Counted from the stretch's first letter, positions 8,977 through 18,504 are shown. The stretch: DNA of 64,000 nt from Fusicatenibacter_A intestinipullorum (GCA_019117495.1 DWZP01000012.1:1-64000); one strand, 5' to 3'. A program made the numbers and translations. Notes: generated by a model not told the origin, from the letters alone.

Positions 8977-8978
8977 AC

Positions 8979-9026
8979 ATACAAAATATTGCGTTTTCAA
9001 AAAGTGGAATATACAATATTTTGTAG
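8979..9026 (+). promoter_or_regulatory. Candidate tandem NrdR boxes
   Basis: Two 16-bp sites at 8979-8994 and 9011-9026 whose cores (CAAAATATTG and CAATATTTTG) each match nine of ten positions of the NrdR-box core CWATATATWG. The sites are 32 bp apart centre to centre, the helical phasing known for NrdR box pairs. They are also mirror images of each other (perfect 11-bp inverted repeat). They end 8 bp before the -35 element at 9034 of a gene for an NrdD-like domain, so repression when dNTP pools are full is a reasonable inference. Confidence 0.7.
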
Positions 9027-9033
9027 AAAGGAC

Positions 9034-9062
9034 TTTACAAATAATTATTATTGCTTTATAAT
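9034..9062 (+). promoter_or_regulatory. Promoter of the NrdD-like domain gene
   Basis: TTTACA (9034-9039), 17-bp spacer, TATAAT (9057-9062), 33 bp upstream of the start codon and just downstream of the NrdR-like sites. Confidence 0.85.
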
Positions 9063-9095
9063 TAGGTCATGAAACAAGTTTGAGGAGTGAGTTTT

Positions 9096-9368
9096 ATGAC
9101 ATACGAAATGGACGGTATTAAAGTTAATTGTGCGGAAGGTATTTCAAAAGAAGAAGCTGCTGTTTATTTAAAAGACCAGCTGCAGGTACGCCCGCATGAA
9201 ACCCTGCTTTCTTTGGATTTAAGCCTTAAAGGCGATAATGTTGTTGTAAAACCGCATTATGATACCATTGTAAGAGTCCGCAGAATTACGGGCTATCTCA
9301 GTACACTGCCGCGCTTTAACGATGCCAAAAAGGCTGAAGTTGCCGACCGCGTATGCCATCTGCACTGA
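9096..9368 (+). CDS. Stand-alone NrdD-type glycyl radical domain protein
   Basis: 90-residue cytoplasmic protein. Residues 60-90 (VRRITGYLST, then RFN, AK..EV, RV.HL) align with the extreme C-terminus of anaerobic ribonucleotide reductase NrdD, where the Gly of the (C/T)GYL motif carries the radical; here it is G66. The CxxC pairs of the NrdD zinc site are absent, and the N-terminal 58 residues are unlike NrdD as I know it. By analogy with YfiD for pyruvate formate-lyase it might be a spare radical domain, but it could also be regulatory. ATG 9096 is preferred over GTG 9087, which overlaps the RBS GAGGAG. Single-gene transcript under candidate NrdR control. Confidence 0.75.
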   Translation: MTYEMDGIKVNCAEGISKEEAAVYLKDQLQVRPHETLLSLDLSLKGDNVVVKPHYDTIVRVRRITGYLSTLPRFNDAKKAEVADRVCHLH

Positions 9369-9379
9369 TATAAATAAAT

Positions 9380-9416
9380 TGCCTCTGTGCCGTACAGGTG
9401 TGGAGGCTTTTTTATT
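9380..9416 (+). terminator. Probable terminator after the NrdD-like gene
   Basis: Stem GCCTC/GAGGC with a partly paired interior, followed by six T. Weak compared with the other terminators in the window. Confidence 0.55.
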
Positions 9417-9463
9417 TTACCGCGTTATTGTATAATATTTGTAAAAAAACAAAGGAGCGGTTT

Positions 9464-10684
9464 ATGCGCAATTACACAAAAATATATATTACCTCTAAAG
9501 GCGAGCGTGCCGCAAGAAGCGGCCATCCCTGGGTATATGCAGATGAAATTACCAATATTGAAGGTAAGTATGCCAATGGCGATTTGGTTGATGTTGTAAC
9601 CAATAAAGGAAAATATCTTGGCACAGGTTTTATTAACGATAATTCCAAAATTAAAGTACGCATTATTTCCACCAATACCAATGATAAATTTGATACTGCT
9701 TTCTGGCAGCGCCGTTTGCAGTATGCTGTCGATTACCGCCGCACGGTAATGCCGGGCGATGATTTTAAATGCTGCCGCCTTATTTTTGGCGAGGCAGATA
9801 TGTTTCCGGGCCTTACGGTAGACCGCTTTAACGATATTTTGGTAACACAGACTCTGTCGCTGGGCATAGAACTGCGCAAAGAAGAAATTTTCCCCATGCT
9901 GATACAGATTCTGCGCAGCAGCGGTGAAAATATTCGCGGTATTTATGAGCGAAACGATGTAAAAATACGCGAACTGGAAGGCATGGCAGAAAACAAAGGC
10001 TGGTTTATGTCTGAAACAGTGGAAGATAAAAATACCGTAACGGAAATAGTTGAAAACGGCATCCGTTATAGCGTAGATGTTGAAAACGGACAGAAAACAG
10101 GCTTTTTCCTCGACCAGAAATATAACCGCCAGGCTGTGGCACGCATTGCCAAAGGCAAGCATGTGCTTGATTGCTTTACGCATACCGGCGCTTTTGCGCT
10201 TAATGCCGCTGCCGGAGGGGCGGCGTCAGTAACGGCGGTGGATGTTTCTGCCGAAGCTGTGCGCATGACAGGCATTAATGCTGAAAAGAACGGTTTTAAA
10301 GACGTTGTTAAGCCGCTTGAAGCGAATGTTTTTGATTTATTAACCAAACTGGCAGAAGAAAAATCCCACGCTTATGATTTTATTATTTTAGACCCGCCTG
10401 CCTTTACAAAATCGGGCAGCACGGTTAAAAATGCCATCCGCGGCTATAAAGAAATAAATTTAAAAGCCATGAAACTTTTGCCGCGCGGAGGTTATCTGGC
10501 AACCTGCTCCTGCTCGCATTTTATGAAAGAGGAGTATTTTGTGCAGATGCTTAAGGACGCCGCGCGTGATGCCAGCGTCAGCCTGCGCCAGATTGAAGCG
10601 CGCCAGCAGTCGCCGGACCACCCTGTTTTATGGAATGTGCCGGAAACCTACTATTTAAAATTTCATATTTTCCAGGTTGTGTAA
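9464..10684 (+). CDS. Class I SAM-dependent rRNA methyltransferase (RlmI/RlmK-like)
   Basis: 406 residues: N-terminal PUA-like RNA-binding region (about 1-75), a linker domain, then a Rossmann methyltransferase with SAM motif VLDCFTHTGAFALNAAAGGA and catalytic-site block IILDPPAFTKSG, and CSCSHFM. The plan is that of 23S rRNA m5C methyltransferases of the RlmI type; the exact target base is not deducible. Start ATG 9464 follows GGAG; the frame is open upstream but has no signal. Twelve bp upstream of the HD protein gene. Confidence 0.88.
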   Translation: MRNYTKIYITSKGERAARSGHPWVYADEITNIEGKYANGDLVDVVTNKGKYLGTGFINDNSKIKVRIISTNTNDKFDTAFWQRRLQYAVDYRRTVMPGDDFKCCRLIFGEADMFPGLTVDRFNDILVTQTLSLGIELRKEEIFPMLIQILRSSGENIRGIYERNDVKIRELEGMAENKGWFMSETVEDKNTVTEIVENGIRYSVDVENGQKTGFFLDQKYNRQAVARIAKGKHVLDCFTHTGAFALNAAAGGAASVTAVDVSAEAVRMTGINAEKNGFKDVVKPLEANVFDLLTKLAEEKSHAYDFIILDPPAFTKSGSTVKNAIRGYKEINLKAMKLLPRGGYLATCSCSHFMKEEYFVQMLKDAARDASVSLRQIEARQQSPDHPVLWNVPETYYLKFHIFQVV

Positions 10685-10696
10685 GAGGGGAGAACA

Positions 10697-11197
10697 ATGC
10701 AAGAAAAACTGCATAAATTAATGTTGGCGATGATTGCCTACAACAGCGGCGACGCTAAACGCATTCAGCATTTTATAAAGGTTCACGCCTTGGCAAAACT
10801 CATCGGTGAAGAAGAAAAACTGGACGCTAAAACGTTGTATATTTTGGAAGCCGCCGCACTGACGCACGATATCGGCATCCGCAACAGCGAAAAGAAATAC
10901 GGCACCTGTACCGGCAAACAACAGGAAGTTGAAGGCCCGCCTGAAGCAGAAAAGCTGCTGCAAAGCCTTGGCTTTGGTGCTGACGTTACGGAGCGCGTAT
11001 GCTGGCTGATTGCGCACCACCACACATATAACAATATTGAAGGTAATGATTACCAAATTTTGGTGGAAGCAGATTTTTTGGTAAACCTGTATGAAGATAA
11101 CGTTAGCCTTGAAGCCGTTAAAACAGCGTACAGCCGTATTTTTAAAACAAAGGTCGGCAAAAATATCTGCCGTACAATGTACGAATTGACGGATTAA
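10697..11197 (+). CDS. HD domain phosphohydrolase
   Basis: 166-residue protein with the HD metal-binding order: H in FIKVHAL, HD in LTHDIGIR, HHH in IAHHHTY and a C-terminal D in VEADFLVN. Such small HD proteins are metal-dependent phosphohydrolases, substrate unknown. RBS GAGGGGAG; closely spaced after the methyltransferase, probably cotranscribed. Confidence 0.8.
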   Translation: MQEKLHKLMLAMIAYNSGDAKRIQHFIKVHALAKLIGEEEKLDAKTLYILEAAALTHDIGIRNSEKKYGTCTGKQQEVEGPPEAEKLLQSLGFGADVTERVCWLIAHHHTYNNIEGNDYQILVEADFLVNLYEDNVSLEAVKTAYSRIFKTKVGKNICRTMYELTD

Positions 11198-11334
11198 AAA
11201 GACATACTGTTAAGTTTTTTACGTTTTTAAGCGGATGCAGTTTAGCATTTTGGTTAAATTCATTTAAAAACTGTACAAATTTTCTGATATAGTGTATCAT
11301 ATTAGTAATTATAAATTTAGGGAGGCTTTTATAA

Positions 11335-11763
11335 ATGAGCAAAGCTGAAAAGTTTGACAAGTTTCTGGAAGAAAATAAAATTACCTGCTTTTCAAAAGAA
11401 GAGGTAAAAAACGACCTGCATACCGTGGTATACCGTGCGCATATGGAAGTAAGCGGGCAAATGCTGCCGACAATGGTTGTTGCCGATGACAGCATTTACA
11501 CCATGATTCAGGTTCGTGTTGCTGCTTCCGTAGTAAACGAAGGCAACAAACAGGCAGTGCTGGAGCATATCAACGCAATGAACGGCAAATACAAAGTATT
11601 TAAATATTATGTTGCCGATAACGGCGATATCTGCCTGGACAGCTGCCTTACCGATACGGAAGAAAGCTTTGACCCGCGCCTTGTACATACCGTTATTGAT
11701 GTAATTTTAAGGCATTTAACGGAAGAATATCCTAATTTAATGAGCCTCGTATGGGCTAAATAA
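11335..11763 (+). CDS. YbjN-like domain protein
   Basis: 142-residue cytosolic protein with the pattern of YbjN / tri-helical chaperone-fold proteins (N-terminal KFDKFLEEN, beta-rich middle, C-terminal helices IDVILRHLTEEYPNLMSLVW). Family function is poorly defined; no catalytic motif is visible. Its own 137-bp upstream gap suggests a separate promoter. Assignment rests on overall pattern, so moderate confidence. Confidence 0.6.
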   Translation: MSKAEKFDKFLEENKITCFSKEEVKNDLHTVVYRAHMEVSGQMLPTMVVADDSIYTMIQVRVAASVVNEGNKQAVLEHINAMNGKYKVFKYYVADNGDICLDSCLTDTEESFDPRLVHTVIDVILRHLTEEYPNLMSLVWAK

Positions 11764-11789
11764 TTGTTTTAACAGGAGTTGGTTAATAT

Positions 11790-13124
11790 ATGGATCCTCT
11801 TGGGTCTGTGGTTGAGTGTATTATTGTTTTAGTCCTTATTTTATTAAACGGTTTATTGTCAATGCTGGAAATGGCGGTGGTGTCCTCGCGCAAAAGCCGC
11901 CTGGAACAGCTGGCGGAAGAAGGCAGCCAAAGCGCTGCTTATATCAGCAAGCTGGCAGAGGAGCCGACTGTATTTTTATCTACCGTGCAGATAGGCATTA
12001 CGCTTGTCGGCATCGGTACGGGCGTATACAGCGGCGCCATGCTGGCGGCACCGCTTGAAGTGCTGCTGCGTAAAATTCCTTTTATGGTGCCTTACGCCGC
12101 ATTTGTATCATATTCAACGGTTGTTGTGCTGGTAACGTATTTAAGCCTTGTTTTGGGCGAACTGCTGCCGAAAAAACTGGCTTTGAACAATCCTGAAAAA
12201 ATGGCAATGTTCTTTGCCCGTTTTATTAAAACCTTAATTACGGTTTTCCGTCCGCTTACCATCTTTTTAAGCGTATCAACAACGGTTCTGTTAAGGGTAA
12301 TAGGCGTTAAGCCTAACGAAGAACCGCCCGTAACGGAAGAAGAAGTGCGAGTTTTAATTGAGCAGGGGCGCGAACACGGCGTTTTTGATGACCGTGAGCA
12401 AATGATGATTGAAAACGTGTTTGCTCTTGACGATTTGCGCGTCAGCGAAATTATGACGCCGCGCACCAAAATTGAATGGCTTGATTTAAACGACACGGCA
12501 GATGTACAATTTTCTGAAATGTCAGACAAGATGTATTCCTGCTTTGTTGTGGCAGAAAATGATTTGGAACATGTTGCCGGTGTTGTTTATACCAAAAAAG
12601 TTTTTGCTTCGTGGTTGCACGGCGGCGAACGCAACCTGCGCAAATTCATTCAGCAGCCGCTTTATGTTCCGGAGGCTATGCACACGCAGAGCCTTTTGGA
12701 TATGTTTAAGGTAAAGCGCATTAAAGTTGCGCTGGTTATGGATGAATTCGGCGGGCTGGCCGGTATGGTAACGTTAAGGGACGTTATCGAGCATCTTGTC
12801 GGCGATTTGCCTTCTTACGATGAAGACGTTAAGCAGGAAATTGTAAAACGTGATGACGGAAGCTGGCTGGTAGACGGCATGCTGCCTGTTTCGGAATTTA
12901 AAGATTATTTTGAATTCGAAGAACTGCCGCTGGAAGAAAAGAACGGCTATAATACGGTTGCCGGGTTTGTAGTTACAAATATCGGGCATATTCCTCAGGC
13001 CGGCAATTACTTTGTTTGGGAAGGTTACCGTTTTGAAGTTATTGACATGGACGGCACCCGCGTTGATAAAGTAATGGTTACGCAGGTACCGCAGCAGGAA
13101 CCGGAAGCTGATGATGAAGATTAA
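11790..13124 (+). CDS. CNNM/HlyC-type membrane protein with CBS domains
   Basis: 444 residues: N-terminal DUF21 membrane domain (about 1-190; four hydrophobic segments, with LLSMLEMAVVSSRKSRLEQLAEEGS), paired CBS domains (about 205-330, starting SEIMTPRTKIEWLD) and a C-terminal CorC_HlyC domain (VDGMLPVSEFKDYF...NTVAGFVV). Relatives are implicated in Mg/Co efflux or membrane ion homeostasis. Complete. The old name hemolysin is not supported by anything here. Confidence 0.92.
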   Translation: MDPLGSVVECIIVLVLILLNGLLSMLEMAVVSSRKSRLEQLAEEGSQSAAYISKLAEEPTVFLSTVQIGITLVGIGTGVYSGAMLAAPLEVLLRKIPFMVPYAAFVSYSTVVVLVTYLSLVLGELLPKKLALNNPEKMAMFFARFIKTLITVFRPLTIFLSVSTTVLLRVIGVKPNEEPPVTEEEVRVLIEQGREHGVFDDREQMMIENVFALDDLRVSEIMTPRTKIEWLDLNDTADVQFSEMSDKMYSCFVVAENDLEHVAGVVYTKKVFASWLHGGERNLRKFIQQPLYVPEAMHTQSLLDMFKVKRIKVALVMDEFGGLAGMVTLRDVIEHLVGDLPSYDEDVKQEIVKRDDGSWLVDGMLPVSEFKDYFEFEELPLEEKNGYNTVAGFVVTNIGHIPQAGNYFVWEGYRFEVIDMDGTRVDKVMVTQVPQQEPEADDED

Positions 13125-13172
13125 AACAAACATTAAATGACAATGGTGTCATGAAGTGGGGAGGAGTCATAA

Positions 13173-14888
13173 TTGGTACTTTTTATTGTAGTTGCAAGTG
13201 CAATAATTTTACTCGCTGCATATTTTACTTATGGCAAATTTCTTGCCAATACGGTTTTTAAGCTGGATGACAAAAATCCCGTTCCTTCCGTGGAAATGGA
13301 AGACGGCGTTGACTATGTGCCTGCCAAGAAAGGCATGCTGCTGGGCCAGCATTTTTCGGCCATTGCCGCGGCAGGGCCTATTAACGGGCCTATTTTGGCC
13401 GCAGTTATTTACGGCTGGGCACCTGCACTTTTGTGGGTAATTTTGGGTTGCATTTTTATCGGCGGCATTCATGATATGGGCAGCCTTGTTGCCTCCGTGC
13501 GCCATAAAGCAAAATCCATTACCGAAGTTGTGCGCCTTAATGTATCGCAGCGCGCGTGGATTTTGTTTATGATTTTTGTATGGATTACGCTTGTTTATGT
13601 TATTGTTGCATTTACCGATATTACGGCATCGTCTTTTGTCGGCAACGTAACGCTGGAAAACGGCGAAGTTGTTTCCGGTGCCGGTATTGCAAGTTCCTCT
13701 GCAATGTATCTGGCTTTGCCGATTATTATGGGCCTGTTAATGCGCTTTGGCGGCTTAAAAGAAGGTTTGGCAGTAGCAATTTTCCTGCCTCTGGTTGGCG
13801 TTGCCATTTGGGCAGGCCAGTCTTTGCCGCTTAGCCTGCCTGTTGCAGACCCGGCCACTGCCCAGAAAATCTGGGGCGTTTTAATTCTGGTTTACTGCCT
13901 TGTTGCGGCAATGATGCCGATGTGGCTTCTGCTGCAGCCCCGCGGCGCGCTTGGCGGTTACTTCCTTTACATTGCCCTTGTTGTAGCGGCAATCGGCATT
14001 ATGTTTGGCGGCTATGAAATTAATTATCCCGCCTTTACCAATCTTAACCCCGACGGCAGCCTTGGCGAACATTTCTGGACGCCGATGTTCCCGATACTTT
14101 TCATCACCATTGCCTGCGGTGCCTGCTCCGGCTTCCATGCCCTCGTATCTTCCGGTACCAGCAGCAAGCAGCTTGCCAAAGAAACGGACGCAACTGCCAT
14201 TGGCTACGGCGCAATGCTGCTTGAAGGCATGGTTGCGGTAGTTTCCATCGTCTGCGTTATGATTCTTGCCAAAGATTCCGAACTTATTACCAAAGCGCCT
14301 AACTTTATTTACGCTATGGGCATCGGCAGCTTTATGGAACTTATCGGTATTCCGGCTGCGTTCGGCATCAGCTTTGGCCTGATGGCGTTTACTACCTTTG
14401 TTTACGACACGCTTGACGTTTGCACCCGCCTTGGCCGTTACGTTATTGAAGAACTTACCGGCTGGCGCGATATGAAAGGCAAAGTGCTGGGAACTGTGCT
14501 TACTTCCGCAGTGCCTATTTTCTTCATCTTCCAAACCATGACGGATGCCAAAGGCAACGTAATTCCGGCATGGAAAACCTTCTGGAATACTTTTGGTGCA
14601 TCCAACCAGCTGCTGGCTGCGCTGGCACTTATCGGCATCAGCATCTGGCTGTACAATACCCGCCGCAATTCCAAGGTATGGATGGCGGCGTGCATTCCGG
14701 CCGTGCTTATGTTCTTAATGTCCAACTGGGCGCTCCTGCTCAGCATTTATGAAGGCTGGGTACTTGGCCTTGGACATCCTGCCGTACCGGTAGTATCCGT
14801 AATTTTGGTAATACTTTCCGTACTGGTAGCGGTTGAAACCATTTATTCCGTAAGCAAAAGCAAAGCCCAAATTCAAAAAGAGCAATAA
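13173..14888 (+). CDS. cstA: Carbon starvation protein A (peptide/pyruvate-type transporter)
   Basis: 571-residue multi-pass membrane protein of the CstA family. The conserved start FTYGKFLANTVFKLD, the signature VPAKKGMLLGQHFSAIAAAGPINGPI, and the internal ACSGFHALVSSGTSSKQL block are clear. CstA members import peptides or pyruvate. Start is TTG 13173 with GGAGG 8 bp upstream. A perfect 6-bp inverted repeat (ATGACA/TGTCAT, 13137-13152) overlaps the leader; its role is unknown. Confidence 0.93.
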   Translation: MVLFIVVASAIILLAAYFTYGKFLANTVFKLDDKNPVPSVEMEDGVDYVPAKKGMLLGQHFSAIAAAGPINGPILAAVIYGWAPALLWVILGCIFIGGIHDMGSLVASVRHKAKSITEVVRLNVSQRAWILFMIFVWITLVYVIVAFTDITASSFVGNVTLENGEVVSGAGIASSSAMYLALPIIMGLLMRFGGLKEGLAVAIFLPLVGVAIWAGQSLPLSLPVADPATAQKIWGVLILVYCLVAAMMPMWLLLQPRGALGGYFLYIALVVAAIGIMFGGYEINYPAFTNLNPDGSLGEHFWTPMFPILFITIACGACSGFHALVSSGTSSKQLAKETDATAIGYGAMLLEGMVAVVSIVCVMILAKDSELITKAPNFIYAMGIGSFMELIGIPAAFGISFGLMAFTTFVYDTLDVCTRLGRYVIEELTGWRDMKGKVLGTVLTSAVPIFFIFQTMTDAKGNVIPAWKTFWNTFGASNQLLAALALIGISIWLYNTRRNSKVWMAACIPAVLMFLMSNWALLLSIYEGWVLGLGHPAVPVVSVILVILSVLVAVETIYSVSKSKAQIQKEQ

Positions 14889-14891
14889 GGC

Positions 14892-14920
14892 TTGACATAA
14901 TTTTTAAAACTAATTATAAT
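14892..14920 (+). promoter_or_regulatory. Consensus promoter of the leuA T-box leader
   Basis: Exact consensus TTGACA (14892-14897), 17-bp spacer and TATAAT (14915-14920), directly after cstA. Confidence 0.9.
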
Positions 14921-14939
14921 AATTTCCAACAACATATTT

Positions 14940-15199
<260 letters not shown>

Positions 15200-15237
15200 T
15201 TTCTCCGCTCAAATAAAAACGAACGGAGGTTATTAAA

Positions 15238-16935
15238 ATGCAGTATGCAAACAAAAAGTACATTCCATTTCAGCCTGTAAAAATGACAAACCGCGAATGG
15301 CCGGATAAAGTAATTACCAAAGCTCCGGTATGGTGCAGCGTAGATTTGCGCGACGGCAACCAGGCACTGGTTACGCCCATGCAGCTTGATGAAAAGCTTT
15401 TAATGTTTAAAACATTGGTAGATATCGGCTTTAAAGAAATCGAAGTTGGTTTTCCTTCTGCCTCCGACACGGAATATGAAATTCTGCGCACGTTAATAGA
15501 AGGCAACTATATTCCCGATGATGTAACCGTGCAAGTACTGGTTCAGGCCCGTGCCGAACTTATTAAAAAAACTTTTGAAGCCGTTAAAGGCGCTAAAAAT
15601 GTTATTATACATTTTTATAATTCAACCTCAACTTTGCAGCGCAAAGTAGTGTTTAAAAAAGATATGGACGGCATTGTAGACATCGCCGTGGAAGGCGCAC
15701 GCCTTATCCGCAAATTAACGGAAGAAGAAGTTGCCAAAAGCGGCATGAACATCCGTTACGAATATTCTCCCGAAAGCTTTACCGGAACGGAAATAGATTT
15801 TTCCATCCGCATTTGCGAAGAAGTTATGCGTGAACTTGGCGCAACCAAAGAAAACCCGGTTATTTTAAACCTGCCTTCAACGGTAGAAATGTCCACACCC
15901 AACACTTATGCCGACCAGATTGAATACTTCTGCAAAAACCTGCATAACAGGGAAGCAGCTATTGTAAGCATTCATCCGCATAATGACCGCGGCACGGCGG
16001 TTGCTTCGGCAGAACTTGCCATCATGGCCGGCGCAGAACGTGTGGAAGGCACGCTGTTCGGCAACGGCGAGCGTACCGGCAACCTTGACCTTGTAACAGT
16101 TGCACTCAATATGTTCACTCAGGGTGTAGACCCGCAGCTTGATTTCAGTAATATTCTGGAAATTAAAAACATTTATGAAAAATGCACCAAAATGCACGTG
16201 CATGAACGCCAGCCCTATGCCGGCGAACTTGCCTTTACCGCTTTTTCCGGTTCCCATCAGGATGCAATCCGCAAAGGCTACGATTATATGGAAGATTCCA
16301 AAACTCCATATTGGGAAGTACCGTATCTGCCAATTAACCCGGCAGATGTTAACCGTGAATATGAACCCGTTATCCGCATTAACAGCCAGTCCGGCAAGGG
16401 CGGCGCAGCCTTTGTGCTGGAACATGCCTGCGGTTACCGCCTGCCGAAAGAGATGCACCCGGAATTTGGCGCAATCGTTAAGGCAGCCTCGGATGCTTAC
16501 GGTGACGAACTGAAAGAACAGCAGATTGTAGAGCTCTTTAATAAAGAATATACTGAGTTTAAAGGCAAATACACGCTGCTACAGCACCGCTTTACGGAAT
16601 TGCGCGATATGGACGGCACCACGGAAACCCGCTTTGAAGGATATATTAACGAAAATGGCGCCATCAAGATGATTGTCGGCAGCGGCAACGGCCCGATTGA
16701 CAGCTTCTTCCAGGCACTGTCGAGTATCGGCATTACCGGCTACGAATTTGTAAACTACCATGAACACGCTATCAGCCGCGGCAGTGACGCGCTCGGCATT
16801 TGCTATATTGAACTCAAAGTTCCCGGCAATGGACATATCTTTGGCGTAGGCATTAACGCCAACATCAACGTAGCGGCAATTCAGGGCATACTCTGTGCTA
16901 TTAACCGTGCGGAAGCACACCATACGCAGGAGTGA
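15238..16935 (+). CDS. leuA: 2-isopropylmalate synthase (LeuA type 2)
   Basis: 565-residue enzyme condensing acetyl-CoA and 2-oxoisovalerate, the first committed step of leucine synthesis. N-terminal TIM barrel with VDLRDGNQAL, HNDRGTAV and GNGERTGN; C-terminal regulatory domain (about 430-565) responsible for leucine feedback in this family. The length and the 'IPFQPVKMTNREWPDKVITKAPVWCSVDLRDGNQAL' type start (split here by domains 9-42) match the longer LeuA subfamily rather than the 510-residue one. Controlled by the leucine T-box upstream; it is the only leu gene in the window. Confidence 0.95.
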   Translation: MQYANKKYIPFQPVKMTNREWPDKVITKAPVWCSVDLRDGNQALVTPMQLDEKLLMFKTLVDIGFKEIEVGFPSASDTEYEILRTLIEGNYIPDDVTVQVLVQARAELIKKTFEAVKGAKNVIIHFYNSTSTLQRKVVFKKDMDGIVDIAVEGARLIRKLTEEEVAKSGMNIRYEYSPESFTGTEIDFSIRICEEVMRELGATKENPVILNLPSTVEMSTPNTYADQIEYFCKNLHNREAAIVSIHPHNDRGTAVASAELAIMAGAERVEGTLFGNGERTGNLDLVTVALNMFTQGVDPQLDFSNILEIKNIYEKCTKMHVHERQPYAGELAFTAFSGSHQDAIRKGYDYMEDSKTPYWEVPYLPINPADVNREYEPVIRINSQSGKGGAAFVLEHACGYRLPKEMHPEFGAIVKAASDAYGDELKEQQIVELFNKEYTEFKGKYTLLQHRFTELRDMDGTTETRFEGYINENGAIKMIVGSGNGPIDSFFQALSSIGITGYEFVNYHEHAISRGSDALGICYIELKVPGNGHIFGVGINANINVAAIQGILCAINRAEAHHTQE

Positions 16936-17076
16936 TTTAACCAAGGCTTTTTCATTGCAGCACGTATAAGTAGCGTGTAGTAAATTATGGTATTGCGAAT
17001 AGCTGTGACCGCGTTTTCCGCAAATAATTCAAACATTTGTATTTTTAGCTTGAAAAACAAATTATTTAAATAACAA

Positions 17077-17135
17077 GAACACTCCTTTTTTATTCAACTG
17101 ATTTTTAGCTGATAAAAGGGGAGTGTTCGTTTTTT
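17077..17135. terminator. Shared bidirectional terminator between leuA and the hydrolase
   Basis: Long imperfect stem: GAACACTCC (17077-17085) with GGAGTGTTC (about 17120-17128), and T-runs on both strands. It serves convergent leuA (plus) and the hydrolase gene (minus). The 140 bases between leuA and this hairpin hold nothing I can name. Confidence 0.8.
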
Positions 17136-17151
17136 ACTTATTCCTTATTTT

Positions 17152-18252
17152 TTACTTCAAATACTCATCAAAGAAGTTTTCAATTTTATCGAACGGAATA
17201 GCGTTTTTGCCGCCGCCGTCATACAGGTCGGTGTGAACTGCGCCGGGGATGATTAACAGTTCCTTATTTTCGGTGTAGGGGTTTCCGTCAATCATATTTT
17301 TGTAGGCATCTTTGCTGAAGTAAACGGAATGTGCTTTTTCGCCATGGATAATCAGTACCGCGCTGCGGATTTCGTTGCTGTATGCCAAAATCGGCTGGTT
17401 TAAAAAGCTCATGGTGCCGGTAACGTTCCAGCCGCCGTTAGAGTTTAAAGAGCGTGGATGATAGCCACGTTTTGTTTTATAGTAAGCGTAATAATCTTTT
17501 ACAAAAAACGGCGCATCTGCCGGGAGCGGGTCTACTACGCCGCCGCCAAGTTTGTAAGTGCCGGTTTTGTAATCTTCGGTGCGTTGTGTGTTCAGCGCCT
17601 GGCGTTTGGCGTAGCGTGCATCACTGCTGTTTTCGGCGTCAAAATAACCGTTGGCGTTCACGCGCGACATATCATACATGGTACTGGTTACGGTAGCTTT
17701 AATGCGGGTATCCAGCGCGGCGGTGTTCAGTGCCATGCCGCCCCAGCCGCAAATGCCAATAATGCCTATTTTATCGGGGTCAACCATTTCATTTGCCGCA
17801 AGGTAGTCTACTGCTGCCTGAAAGTCCTCGGTGTTAATATCGGGCGAAGCCATATAGCGGGGCTGCCCGCCGCTTTCACCGGTAAAGGAAGGGTCGAAGG
17901 CAATAGTTAAAAAGCCGCGTTCGGCCATTTCCTGCGCATAAAAGCCGGAAGCCTGTTCCTTAACTGCGCCAAAAGGGCCGTAAACGGCAATGGCGGGCAG
18001 TTTGCCCTGTGCGTTTTTGGGTACATACATATCCGCCGCCAGCGTAATGCCGTAACGGTTGCGGAAGGTTATTTTACTGTGATTTACTTTATCGCTTTGC
18101 GGGAAAATTTTGTCCCATTCCTGAGTTAAATTAAGCTGTGCTGTCATGTTCGTATCAGTCCTTTCTGCGGTAATTGCCGTGCCTGCCGGTGCGGCGTAAG
18201 CTGCGCCTGTGCAAAGCAAAAGCGACAGGCCAAGTGCTGTAAAAAGCTTCAT
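17152..18252 (-). CDS. Secreted alpha/beta hydrolase with Cys nucleophile elbow
   Basis: 366 residues with a signal peptide (MKLF start, hydrophobic core, AYAA cleavage near residue 20). The alpha/beta hydrolase fold shows an oxyanion/HG-like strand (PAIAVYGPFG), the nucleophile elbow GICGWGG with Cys in the Ser position as in dienelactone hydrolases, Asp/Glu candidates, and the C-terminal His in PGAVHTDLYD. Start ATG 18252 has AGGA eight bp upstream; ATG 18261 abuts the RBS. It follows a small gene (18268) and is divergent from a LysR regulator. Substrate unknown. Confidence 0.82.
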   Translation of the reverse strand: MKLFTALGLSLLLCTGAAYAAPAGTAITAERTDTNMTAQLNLTQEWDKIFPQSDKVNHSKITFRNRYGITLAADMYVPKNAQGKLPAIAVYGPFGAVKEQASGFYAQEMAERGFLTIAFDPSFTGESGGQPRYMASPDINTEDFQAAVDYLAANEMVDPDKIGIIGICGWGGMALNTAALDTRIKATVTSTMYDMSRVNANGYFDAENSSDARYAKRQALNTQRTEDYKTGTYKLGGGVVDPLPADAPFFVKDYYAYYKTKRGYHPRSLNSNGGWNVTGTMSFLNQPILAYSNEIRSAVLIIHGEKAHSVYFSKDAYKNMIDGNPYTENKELLIIPGAVHTDLYDGGGKNAIPFDKIENFFDEYLK

Positions 18253-18267
18253 ACTGGTCATCCTTTC

Positions 18268-18504
18268 TTACATATTAGCAGGGGCTGCGTTTTTTAGCTG
18301 GTAAAGCAAAAAATCCAGCAGGTCTACTTTTTGTTCTGACCGGTGGAGTTCTGCCAAAAGCAGGTGTTTATGGCGGCGCAGCAGCAGGGCTGCGTTTTGG
18401 GTATCGCCGCTTCGCAGCAGCTGCATAACAGTATCGGTCAGTTCGGCGCTGAACCCTAATTCCCGCAGGCTGTTTTGGTAATCTGCTAATTTTATCTGCT
18501 GCAT
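18268..18504 (-). CDS. Small helical protein of unknown function
   Basis: 78 residues, mostly helical and rich in Leu and charged residues (LLRRHKHLLLAELHRSEQKVDLLDFLLYQLK), no Cys and no signal peptide. RBS AGAGGTG. It is 15 bp upstream of the hydrolase on the same strand, so first gene of a two-gene operon facing the LysR gene. Helical coiled-coil-like make-up suggests a small regulatory or cofactor-binding protein, but I do not recognise it. Confidence 0.65.
   Translation of the reverse strand: MQQIKLADYQNSLRELGFSAELTDTVMQLLRSGDTQNAALLLRRHKHLLLAELHRSEQKVDLLDFLLYQLKNAAPANM

Noticed and set aside
13881..14534. 217-codon minus-strand frame opposite cstA
   Set aside because: Antisense shadow with unusual composition; cstA is intact and conserved.
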